Shown here one piece after another: positions 14,608 through 21,311 of a DNA stretch of 37,206 nt (the first letter of the stretch is position 1; each line of letters opens with the position of its first letter). The DNA is from DAIDKA01 sp035506335 (GTDB lineage: Bacteria; Pseudomonadota; Gammaproteobacteria; Steroidobacterales; Steroidobacteraceae). The position numbers and the translations under genes were made by a program. The stretch lies in contig DATJPN010000060.1 in NCBI GenBank assembly GCA_035506335.1, positions 1 to 37,206 on the forward strand. Reading direction: 5' to 3'. The notes beneath the pieces are model-generated. The model did no database searches and was not told where the DNA came from. It saw only the letters and a program-made list of their open reading frames with translations.

Positions 14608-16488
14608 CTAAGGTTCCAGGCCGAACGCGAGCAGCACGTTGCCGGTATGGCCGACGAAGCTGCCGTTGCCCGAGGTCACGAACAGCATGCCGCCGGCCGC
14701 TATCGGGCCGGCGCCATCGATGCTGCCGCCGTTGGCCTTCACGCCATTGACCGTCTTGAAGGCGCGGGCGGTGTTGTACAGCCACAGCACCTTGCCGCTC
14801 TTGACCGAGTAGGCGCGCACGCCGCCGTCCATGCCGCCGCTCAGCACGGCGCCGGGAATGGCGGTGAGCGCGGCGCCCTGACCGGTGCTGCAACCGAGCT
14901 GCCCTTCGCACAGACCCTTCGGTCGCGGCGCGGCCCAGGCGAGGCTGCCGTCCGCGATATTCAGCGCATGCACGCCGCCCGGGGTTTCGGTGAGCAGGTC
15001 GGCGGTGCCGATGAAGACCCGGCCGCCTTCGATGGCGCCGCCCCACATGCCGCCCAGGCCGCTGCCCTTGCCGACCCGGTACTGCCACACGACCTTGCCG
15101 CCCTGGTCCGGGTCCATCGCATAGGCCATGCCGGACTTCTGCGGCAACACCAGGAGGTCGCGCCCCGGCAGATGCGCGAGCGCCGGGGAGGCCGAGAAGT
15201 CGTAGTCGGGTCCGAGGGTCGCGGGGCAACCGCTGTCGGGCTTGTTCGTGGCCGCGCAGCCCATGGCCCAGACATCGTTCGGCAGCACCTGGCTCGTCCA
15301 CTTGATGGCGCCGGTCGCAAGATCCAGTGCCAGCACCGCATCACTGTTGTGCTGCGGCGGATCGGTATAGGCATTGCCCGTGCCCACGTAGAGGACCTGG
15401 CGCTTCACGTCGATGGTCGGTGAGGACCACACGCCCACTCCCGAGGGACCGAATATCGGCAGGCCCGCGGCGGACTTGCCGCGGGGCTTGGGTTCCTCGG
15501 GCACGGTGTAGGTCTTCCAGAGCACCCTGCCGGTATCGATATCCAGCGCCGAGACACTGCCGCGGAAGGTGCAGCAGCCCTTCGCCGCGTGAATCCCCTG
15601 GCCCTCCTCGCCGACCCCCTGGATGGGCACGTACACGCGCCCGGCGTATGGCGCCGGTGCACCGGTCACGGCGGCCGAAGGATGCGTGTCGAGCTTCGTC
15701 CTCCACACCTCGTGGCCGGTCTCGGCGTCGACCGCATAGGCATTGGCCTGCCGATCGCCGAACAGCAGCACATTGCCGGCCGCGCCGCCGGCGCCGTGGT
15801 ACGGCGCGACGGAGAGGGCCGTCGGTACGCCCGCCGCGGCCTTGAACATCCAGTAGGTGCAGCCCGTCGCCGGATCGAGCGCGTAGACCGCGCCATTGTC
15901 GCTGGCGACGAAGAGTCGCCCACCGGCCACCGCCGGCTGGGTGCGGGCGGCCGGGACGTTCGCGAAGCCGAAGGCCCACTTGAGCTTCAGGTGCGGCAGG
16001 TCCGCGGCGGTGAGGCCACCGCCGGCCTGGTCCTGGAAGCGGGTGTTCTCCAGGGAATTGCCCCAGCCACTCCAGCGAGCACCGGATGCCGGATCGGTCA
16101 TCGGCACCTGCTTCTCGCAAAGCTTGCCGGCCGTGATCGCCTGCGCATGCACCGGCCCGAAGGGCCGTCCGGCCAGGAACTGCGCCACCGCCCTGCGTTC
16201 ATCGGCCGTGAGGGTCGCGCCCTGCGCCTGCATCTTGCCGGTGGTCAGGGCCGTCAGGATGGCCTCCGGCGGAAAACGCCGCAGCATCTCGACCGGCACC
16301 GCGCGCGCATCCGGGGTCGCCGGCGCCTTGCCGGCGGTCGGCACGAGGCTCAGGTGGCACAGGCCGCACAGCCGCTGGAATACCGCCTGCCCCTGGGCCA
16401 TCACGGCCGCGCCCTGAGCGTGTGCAACCCCGAGCCCCGCGAGCTGGGCCAGCAGCGTTCCCGTGATCCCCAGGCAATATTTGCGCAT
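14608..16488 (-). CDS. Quinohaemoprotein (PQQ) dehydrogenase with N-terminal cytochrome c, polyvinyl alcohol dehydrogenase-like
   Basis: A 626-residue periplasmic enzyme. A signal peptide (residues 1-25, VAHAQG) is followed by a haem c domain with CGLCH (C41, C44, H45), then an eight-bladed PQQ beta-propeller from about residue 130 to the end. Repeats such as GAVYALDPATG, ANAYAVDAETG, VSALDIDTGRVLW, VLALDLATGAIKW and VRAYSVKSGKVLW are propeller blades. A vicinal GCCTF cysteine pair matches the PQQ-stacking disulfide. Cytochrome c at the N-terminus plus GPDYDFSASP is the pattern of polyvinyl-alcohol dehydrogenases, which oxidise secondary alcohols and pass electrons to cytochrome c. Real substrate may differ. 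Start ATG 16488 follows a GGAAGAAGAAGA purine run. It is divergent from the DJ-1/PfpI gene. Confidence 0.9.
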   Translation of the reverse strand: MRKYCLGITGTLLAQLAGLGVAHAQGAAVMAQGQAVFQRLCGLCHLSLVPTAGKAPATPDARAVPVEMLRRFPPEAILTALTTGKMQAQGATLTADERRAVAQFLAGRPFGPVHAQAITAGKLCEKQVPMTDPASGARWSGWGNSLENTRFQDQAGGGLTAADLPHLKLKWAFGFANVPAARTQPAVAGGRLFVASDNGAVYALDPATGCTYWMFKAAAGVPTALSVAPYHGAGGAAGNVLLFGDRQANAYAVDAETGHEVWRTKLDTHPSAAVTGAPAPYAGRVYVPIQGVGEEGQGIHAAKGCCTFRGSVSALDIDTGRVLWKTYTVPEEPKPRGKSAAGLPIFGPSGVGVWSSPTIDVKRQVLYVGTGNAYTDPPQHNSDAVLALDLATGAIKWTSQVLPNDVWAMGCAATNKPDSGCPATLGPDYDFSASPALAHLPGRDLLVLPQKSGMAYAMDPDQGGKVVWQYRVGKGSGLGGMWGGAIEGGRVFIGTADLLTETPGGVHALNIADGSLAWAAPRPKGLCEGQLGCSTGQGAALTAIPGAVLSGGMDGGVRAYSVKSGKVLWLYNTARAFKTVNGVKANGGSIDGAGPIAAGGMLFVTSGNGSFVGHTGNVLLAFGLEP

Positions 16489-16595
16489 TCTTCTTCTTCC
16501 GGCGAATCCGGCGAGTTGCCGGCCGGGCGGCAGTATACGCCGGGCGGCTGTCCGCGGCCGACCGGCCGGTGCGCATGGAGTCACATGGCCGAAAC

Positions 16596-16604
16596 TGAGA
16601 TAAT
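16596..16604 (+). promoter_or_regulatory. Candidate extended -10 promoter for DJ-1/PfpI gene
   Basis: TGAGATAAT (16596-16604) contains GATAAT with an upstream TGa, close to an extended -10 element, in the 180-bp divergent spacer. The hexamer 17 bp upstream (TGGAGT) is a poor -35, so the call is weak. Confidence 0.35.
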
Positions 16605-16668
16605 GGCTGCAGCGCCGCACGGCCTGCGGCAACCCCCACCCACCGCTTCCAGGAGCCGATCCCCCGCC

Positions 16669-17247
16669 ATGAGCCAGAAGATCATGCTGCTCGCCGGCGA
16701 TTACGCCGAGGACTACGAAACCATGGTGCCCTTCCAGATGCTGGTGATGGTCGGGCACCAGGTCGACGCGATGTGCCCGGGCAAGGCCCGCGGCGATTAC
16801 GTGCTGACGGCCATTCACGACTTCGAGGGCGCCCAGACCTATTCGGAGAAGCCCGGGCACCGCTTCGCGCTCAATGCGACCTTCGATGCCGTGAACCCGG
16901 AGGACTACGACGCGCTGGTGATACCGGGCGGCCGGGCACCGGAGTACCTGCGCATGGACCCGCGCGTCATCAAGGCGGTGCAGCACTTCGCGAAGGCCGG
17001 TAAACCGATCGCCGCGGTGTGCCATGGCGCGCAGCTGCTCGCCGCCGCCGATGTGATCCGCGGCCGCAGAGTGTCCGCCTACCCTGCCTGCGCCGCCGAG
17101 GTGCGCCTCGCCGGCGCCGAGTATGCCGACATCGCCATCGACCAGGCGGTCACCGACGGCAACCTCGTGACGGCGCCGGCCTGGCCCGCGCACCCGGCCT
17201 GGATGCGCCAGTTCCTCGCGGTGCTGGGCACGAAGATCACGCTCTAA
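16669..17247 (+). CDS. DJ-1/PfpI family protein
   Basis: A 192-residue member of the DJ-1/PfpI superfamily (class I glutamine amidotransferase-like fold). The nucleophile elbow is AAVCHGAQLL with C118 followed by H119, and an acidic residue at the end of the first strand (LLAGDYAEDYE) fits the conserved glutamate that supports the cysteine. PfpI-like proteins include proteases, deglycases/glyoxalases and stress proteins. This one is short, without membrane segments, so cytoplasmic. AGGAG at 16651-16655 lies 13 nt before the ATG, a long but tolerable spacing. It is followed 18 bp later by an ABC transporter pair on the same strand. The cysteine, histidine and glutamate are all present, so it should be active, but the reaction cannot be named. 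Confidence 0.88.
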   Translation: MSQKIMLLAGDYAEDYETMVPFQMLVMVGHQVDAMCPGKARGDYVLTAIHDFEGAQTYSEKPGHRFALNATFDAVNPEDYDALVIPGGRAPEYLRMDPRVIKAVQHFAKAGKPIAAVCHGAQLLAAADVIRGRRVSAYPACAAEVRLAGAEYADIAIDQAVTDGNLVTAPAWPAHPAWMRQFLAVLGTKITL

Positions 17248-17265
17248 GAAGAGGCCGGAGACTTC

Positions 17266-18054
17266 ATGATCACAGTGCAGAACCTGTCGCGCAGCTTCGG
17301 CGATTTCAAGGCCGTCGATGACATCTCCTTCGAGGTGGCCGCGGGGGAGATCTTCGCCTTCCTCGGGCCCAATGGCGCGGGCAAGACCACGACCATCCGC
17401 ATGCTGACGACGCTGCTGTCGCCGAGCAGCGGCACGATCCGGATGGACGGCCTGGATCCGTCGCGAAACCAGAACGAGGTACGTCGCCGGTTCGGCATCG
17501 TGTTCCAGGATCCCAGTCTCGACCAGGACCTCACGGCCGCGGAGAACATGGACCTGCACGGCGTGCTCTATCACGTGCCGCGACGCATCCGCCATGAACG
17601 CACCGAAGCGCTGCTGCGCGCCTTCGAGCTGTGGGACCGGCGCGACAGCCCCGTGAAGACCTTCTCCGGCGGCATGAAGCGGCGCCTGGAAATCGCCCGC
17701 GGCCTGCTGCACACGCCGCGCATCCTGTTCCTCGATGAGCCCACGCTGGGCCTCGATCCGCAGAGCCGCAACCAGTTGTGGTCGCACGTGCAGCACCTGA
17801 ACAAGACCGAAGGGGTGACGGTGTTCCTGACGACGCACTACATGGACGAGGCGGATCGGGTGGCGACGCGCATCGCGGTCATCGATCACGGCAAGATCGT
17901 CGCGATCGGCTCTTCGCAGGAGTTGAAGGCGCAGACCAAGACCGAGACCCTCGAGGCGGCGTTCCTCAAGCTCACCGGCACGGCGATCCGCGATGAAACG
18001 GCCGGCGCCGCGGACCGGATGCGCCAGGCGGCGGCGATGTGGAGGCGGCGATGA
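17266..18054 (+). CDS. ABC-2 type transporter, ATP-binding protein
   Basis: A 262-residue nucleotide-binding subunit of a DrrA/NodI-type exporter. Walker A is GPNGAGKT (34-41), the Q-loop is VFQD with Q81, the signature is SGGMKRR (about 134-140), Walker B is ILFLDEP (153-159) and the H-loop is TTHYMDEAD with H191. The C-terminal extension after residue 210 (ELKAQTKTETLEAAFLKLTG) is the usual regulatory tail of this subfamily. The stop overlaps the permease ATG by ATGA, and the permease is the obvious partner. GGAG about 8 nt upstream serves as ribosome site. Such pairs export drugs, polysaccharide or lipid components, but nothing nearby names the cargo. Confidence 0.94.
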   Translation: MITVQNLSRSFGDFKAVDDISFEVAAGEIFAFLGPNGAGKTTTIRMLTTLLSPSSGTIRMDGLDPSRNQNEVRRRFGIVFQDPSLDQDLTAAENMDLHGVLYHVPRRIRHERTEALLRAFELWDRRDSPVKTFSGGMKRRLEIARGLLHTPRILFLDEPTLGLDPQSRNQLWSHVQHLNKTEGVTVFLTTHYMDEADRVATRIAVIDHGKIVAIGSSQELKAQTKTETLEAAFLKLTGTAIRDETAGAADRMRQAAAMWRRR

Positions 18055-18797
18055 GTGCCATCTACATCCTGTGGCTGCGCGAGGTGAAGCGCTACGCCCG
18101 CTCGCGGACCCAGATCATCGCCTCCCTGGCCCAGCCGCTGCTGTACCTGCTGGTGCTGGGGTTCGGCCTGGGACCCGTGTTTCGCTTGTCCGGCAACGGC
18201 AACTACCTGCAATTCATGGCGCCCGGCGTCATCGGCATGACGGTGCTGTTCTCGGCGATGTTCTCCGGCATCGGCCTGCTCTGGGACCGCCAGTTCGGGT
18301 TCCTGAAGGAGACGCTGGTCGCGCCCGTGTCGCGCATCCAGATCATGCTCGGGCGCACCTGCGGCTCGGCGACCACGGCGATGATCCAGGGCACCCTGGT
18401 CGCGGTAGTGTGCGTGATCGCCGGTTTCCGCCCGGTGAGCCTCGCGCAGATTCCGCTGGGGCTGGGGTTCCTCGCGCTGACGGCCATCGTCTTCGCCGCC
18501 GCCGGCACGGCGATCGGCTCGAGCCTGAAGGACATGCAGGGCTTCCAGATGGTCATGAACTTCCTGGTGCTGCCGCTGTTCTTCCTGTCCGGAGCCCTGT
18601 ATCCGCTCGACAATCTGCCGAAGGCGCTGGTCGCGCTCACCCATGTCGACCCGATGACCTACGGTGTCGATGGCATGCGCGCGGCGCTCATCGCGCGCAC
18701 GCATTTCGGCGCATCGGTGGATGGCGTGGTACTGCTGTGCTTCGGGGCCGCGCTGACCGTGCTCGGCGCCTGGCGCTTCTCGAAGATCGAAGTCTAG
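18051..18797 (+). CDS. ABC-2 type transporter, permease
   Basis: A 248-residue integral membrane protein of the ABC-2 family with about six hydrophobic segments. The N-terminus IYILWLREVKRYARSRTQII is the amphipathic start helix of DrrB/NodJ-like permeases. The central region contains the family pattern LPLFFLSGALYPLDNLPKAL followed by DPMTYGVDGMR, matching the ABC-2 signature region. The start at 18051 overlaps the ATPase stop (ATGA), with GGAGG 5 nt upstream inside the ATPase gene; an in-frame ATG at 18039 is also possible but less well placed. It forms the membrane channel with the preceding ATPase. Substrate unknown. Confidence 0.92.
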   Translation: MSAIYILWLREVKRYARSRTQIIASLAQPLLYLLVLGFGLGPVFRLSGNGNYLQFMAPGVIGMTVLFSAMFSGIGLLWDRQFGFLKETLVAPVSRIQIMLGRTCGSATTAMIQGTLVAVVCVIAGFRPVSLAQIPLGLGFLALTAIVFAAAGTAIGSSLKDMQGFQMVMNFLVLPLFFLSGALYPLDNLPKALVALTHVDPMTYGVDGMRAALIARTHFGASVDGVVLLCFGAALTVLGAWRFSKIEV

Positions 18798-18809
18798 GGA
18801 GCCGCGGCG

Positions 18810-19724
18810 ATGGACCTGCGCGATCAGGAAGAGAGCAGCAATGTCGAGGACGCCCGCGGCAGTAGCGGCGGCGGCTTCGGCTTCCGGCCGGTCCACGGCA
18901 TCGGCCTGGGGACGATCGCCGTCGCGCTGATCGGCGGCTGGGCACTGGGGATCAACCCCCTGCAGATGCTCGGACTCCTGAGCGGCGGCGACATGAACGG
19001 CGGGCCGGGCACGATGCAGCAGACCGCGCCACAGCCCGTGTCGAGCGGCGCGCAGGACCCGCAGGTGAAGTTCGTCAGCCAGATGCTGCGCAGCACCGAG
19101 GTCGTGTGGACCGATGTCTTCCAGCAGCTCGGCCGCACCTACGAGCAGCCGAAGCTCCTCCTCTACCGCGACAGCTATCCGACGGCCTGCGGCCAGGGCC
19201 AGGCCGCGGCCGGGCCTTTCTACTGCCCGAATGACCGGATCGTGTACCTGGACCTCGGTTTCTTCGACCTCATGACCCAGCAGTTGAACGCGCCGGGCCA
19301 GTTCGCCCACGCCTACGTGATCGGCCACGAGGTCGGACACCACGTGCAGAACCTGCTCGGCATTCTCGGCCGGGTCGATGCCCGGCGCGAGCGCAGCGGC
19401 GAGGCCGCGGCCAATGCCTTGAGCGTGAAGATCGAACTGCAGGCCGATTGCTTCGCGGGGGTGTGGGCGCGCCGCGCCCAGCAGGAGCACGGCTGGCGCC
19501 TCGAGCAGGGCGACATCGAGACCGCCTTGAATGCCGCGAGCCAGATCGGCGACGACACGCTGCAGAAGAAGGCGCGCGGCACCGTGGTGCCGGAATCCTT
19601 CACCCATGGCACGAGCGCCGAGCGCGTTTCCTGGTTCAGGCGCGGCATTGATTCGGGCGACCTCAATCAATGCGACACCTTCGGCACCGGCAACGTCACC
19701 GGCGCCGCCAAAGACGGCACGTAA
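18810..19724 (+). CDS. Neutral zinc metallopeptidase (YpfJ family)
   Basis: A 304-residue protein of the putative neutral zinc metallopeptidase family. A Gly-rich N-terminus leads to one transmembrane segment (about residues 30-60, GLGTIAVALIGGWAL). The catalytic domain has VIGHEVGHHVQN with HEVGH at 173-177 as the zinc motif, and a downstream ELQADCFAGVW segment, whose Glu/Asp is the likely third ligand. CGQGQAAAGPFYCPNDRIVYLD is the family's conserved cysteine pair region. The C-terminal STRxxWF-like pattern appears as SAERVSWFRRG, with GDLNQCDTF at the end. Proteins of this family are membrane-anchored and of unknown physiological substrate. GGGAG precedes the ATG; the gene is 12 bp after the permease and 11 bp before the GlsB-like gene, so it is probably in the same transcript. 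Confidence 0.93.
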   Translation: MDLRDQEESSNVEDARGSSGGGFGFRPVHGIGLGTIAVALIGGWALGINPLQMLGLLSGGDMNGGPGTMQQTAPQPVSSGAQDPQVKFVSQMLRSTEVVWTDVFQQLGRTYEQPKLLLYRDSYPTACGQGQAAAGPFYCPNDRIVYLDLGFFDLMTQQLNAPGQFAHAYVIGHEVGHHVQNLLGILGRVDARRERSGEAAANALSVKIELQADCFAGVWARRAQQEHGWRLEQGDIETALNAASQIGDDTLQKKARGTVVPESFTHGTSAERVSWFRRGIDSGDLNQCDTFGTGNVTGAAKDGT

Positions 19725-19735
19725 AGGAGCAGATC

Positions 19736-19987
19736 ATGTCAATCATCGCCTGGGTGATTCTGGGACTCGTCGCCGGCTTCATCGGCAGCAAGCTCGTGAA
19801 CAGGCGTGGCGAGGGGATTTTTCTCGACATCATCCTGGGTGTCGTGGGAGCCGTGGTCGGTGGCTGGGTATTCAGCCTGTTCGGCGGCGTCGGCGTCTCG
19901 GGCCTGAACCTGCACAGCCTGATCGTGGCGGTCGTCGGTGCGGTCCTGGTCCTCGTGGTCTACCACGCGATCCGCCGGAAGGCCTGA
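19736..19987 (+). CDS. GlsB/YeaQ/YmgE-family stress response membrane protein
   Basis: An 83-residue protein with three hydrophobic segments and the family pattern IIAWVILGLVAGFIGSKLV, then GIFLDIILGVVGAVVGGWVF, then a last helix before YHAIRRKA. These small inner-membrane proteins (also annotated transglycosylase-associated) are stress-linked in enterobacteria; their molecular job is unknown. An ideal ribosome site AAGGAG (19724-19729) is overlapped by the stop codon of the upstream peptidase gene and lies 6 nt before the ATG. An in-frame longer frame from 19670 would add a basic arginine-rich stretch and is rejected. Downstream the hydroxyacid dehydrogenase starts after 5 bp. Confidence 0.92.
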   Translation: MSIIAWVILGLVAGFIGSKLVNRRGEGIFLDIILGVVGAVVGGWVFSLFGGVGVSGLNLHSLIVAVVGAVLVLVVYHAIRRKA

Positions 19988-19992
19988 AGCGC

Positions 19993-21138
19993 ATGCGCTG
20001 CGGCAGTTGCGCACGCGTGGCCGCGGCGCTGTGCGTGACGGGCGCGCTCAGCCTGATGGCCCCTCCGGCCTTCGCCGATGCGGCAGGCTCACTCATCAGG
20101 TCCCTGCAGCTCGTCGCCGCGCCGGCATCGGTCAGGCAGCGCGCCGACTGGCGCGTGCCGCGCAAGGTCCTGCTGCTCGAATTCGGCCACCAGGACTGGG
20201 CACCGCGCCAGGCACAGTTCGCCGCCGCCGCGCCGCGCACCGAGGTGGTCGTGGCGCACGACCTCACCGAGGCGATCGCCCTGGCCGCGGACACCGATGT
20301 GCTGGTGGGCTTCAATCCCGAGATCTGCGACCCTCGCCTGCTGCGCGCCGCGCGGGACCTGCGCTGGATCGAATCCCTCGCCGCCGGCGTCGAGAACTGC
20401 CTGGCGGTCCCGGGCCTGCGCGAGCGCGGGCTGCTGCTGACGAACATGCGGGCCGTGGATGCCGCCGTGATCGCCGAGCATGCGATTGCGCTCACGCTGG
20501 CGCTGGCGCACGGGCTGGACGTGTTCGCCGTCGACACGGCCGCTGCGCAATGGAACACCGCTCATGGCGCGACCACGCCGATGCAGTCCGTGGACGGCAA
20601 GACCCTGCTCGTCGTGGGCCTGGGCGGCATCGGCACCGAAGTGGCACGGCGCGGACACGCGCTGGGCATGACCGTGGTCGCCACGCGTGACGGGGACCGC
20701 AAGGGTCCGCCCTTCGTGAGCCATGTCGGCTCACCCGCCGAGCTGCCCGCGCTGGCGAGGGCCGCGGACGTCATCGTGAGCTGCGTGCCGCTCACGCCGG
20801 CCACGCGGGGCCTGTACGACGCGAAGTTCTTCGCGCTGCTGAAGCCCACCGCATACTTCATCAACGTCGCCCGCGGCGGCAGCATGGTGATGTCCGACCT
20901 GACCCAGGCCCTAGTGGAACGGCGCCTGGCCGGCGCGGGACTGGATGTCGCCGACCCGGAACCGTTGCCGCCGGACGATCCGCTGTGGCATGCGCCGCAC
21001 GTGATCATCACACCGCACATTTCCTCGCGCTCGGATCTGCCCGGCGAAGGCCGCTGGATCGTGGCGCGCGAGAACCTGCGGCGCTACGCTTCGGGGGGGC
21101 ACATGCTCAATGTCGTGGACCAGGCACGCGGCTACTAG
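19993..21138 (+). CDS. D-2-hydroxyacid dehydrogenase with N-terminal signal peptide
   Basis: A 381-residue NAD-dependent 2-hydroxyacid dehydrogenase. The Rossmann motif is GLGGIG (209-214), followed by EVARRGHALGMTVVATR. The catalytic triad is complete: R294 in NVARGG, E323 in DPEPLPPDDPLW and H342 in TPHISS. The first 28 residues look like a signal peptide (RVAAALCVTGALSLMAPPAFA-DA); about 30 more residues (to PRKVLLLEFG) precede the normal start of the fold. Known members are cytoplasmic, so export is unexpected; it parallels the signal-bearing short-chain dehydrogenase at 6095-6925. The reaction would be 2-oxoacid reduction or hydroxyacid oxidation; substrate unknown. It follows the GlsB-like gene by 5 bp and has no strong ribosome site, so coupling is likely. 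No alternative later start restores a typical short N-terminus cleanly. Confidence 0.87.
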   Translation: MRCGSCARVAAALCVTGALSLMAPPAFADAAGSLIRSLQLVAAPASVRQRADWRVPRKVLLLEFGHQDWAPRQAQFAAAAPRTEVVVAHDLTEAIALAADTDVLVGFNPEICDPRLLRAARDLRWIESLAAGVENCLAVPGLRERGLLLTNMRAVDAAVIAEHAIALTLALAHGLDVFAVDTAAAQWNTAHGATTPMQSVDGKTLLVVGLGGIGTEVARRGHALGMTVVATRDGDRKGPPFVSHVGSPAELPALARAADVIVSCVPLTPATRGLYDAKFFALLKPTAYFINVARGGSMVMSDLTQALVERRLAGAGLDVADPEPLPPDDPLWHAPHVIITPHISSRSDLPGEGRWIVARENLRRYASGGHMLNVVDQARGY

Positions 21139-21233
21139 ATTTGACGGGTGCGGCGCGGAGATTTACGGTTGCACCATCCGCGGGCAGAGCCGCCGGCGAT
21201 GCCCGTTGCCGGTGCCCGAAACCCGTGCGAATG

Positions 21234-21248
21234 ACGCCTCCGGGGCGT
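21234..21248 (+). terminator. Weak hairpin after hydroxyacid dehydrogenase
   Basis: ACGCC (21234-21238) pairs with GGCGT (21244-21248) across TCCGG. No T-run follows directly, so this is at best a weak terminator in the 173-bp spacer. Confidence 0.25.
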
Positions 21249-21254
21249 GGCATC

Positions 21255-21289
21255 GGTCTTGCTCGGTCTTGAGTCTTGCTCGAGGTCTT
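21255..21289 (+). repeat. Tandem GGTCTTG direct repeats upstream of TonB receptor gene
   Basis: GTCTTG occurs at 21256-21261, 21266-21271 and 21273-21278, with a fourth partial GTCTT at 21285-21289. The first two form a 10-bp tandem repeat (TCGGTCTTGC, TCGGTCTTGA), one helical turn apart. The block ends 22 bp before the receptor ATG. It may bind a regulator or be part of a leader RNA. Confidence 0.5.
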
Positions 21290-21311
21290 TGGTCCGAAGG
21301 GGAGATTCACA

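Noticed and set aside
15208..15219. DYD in the polyvinyl-alcohol-dehydrogenase-like protein as a lanthanide signature
   Set aside because: The local motif GPDYDFSASP seems usual for that family and is not clearly aligned with the XoxF metal site; position approximate.
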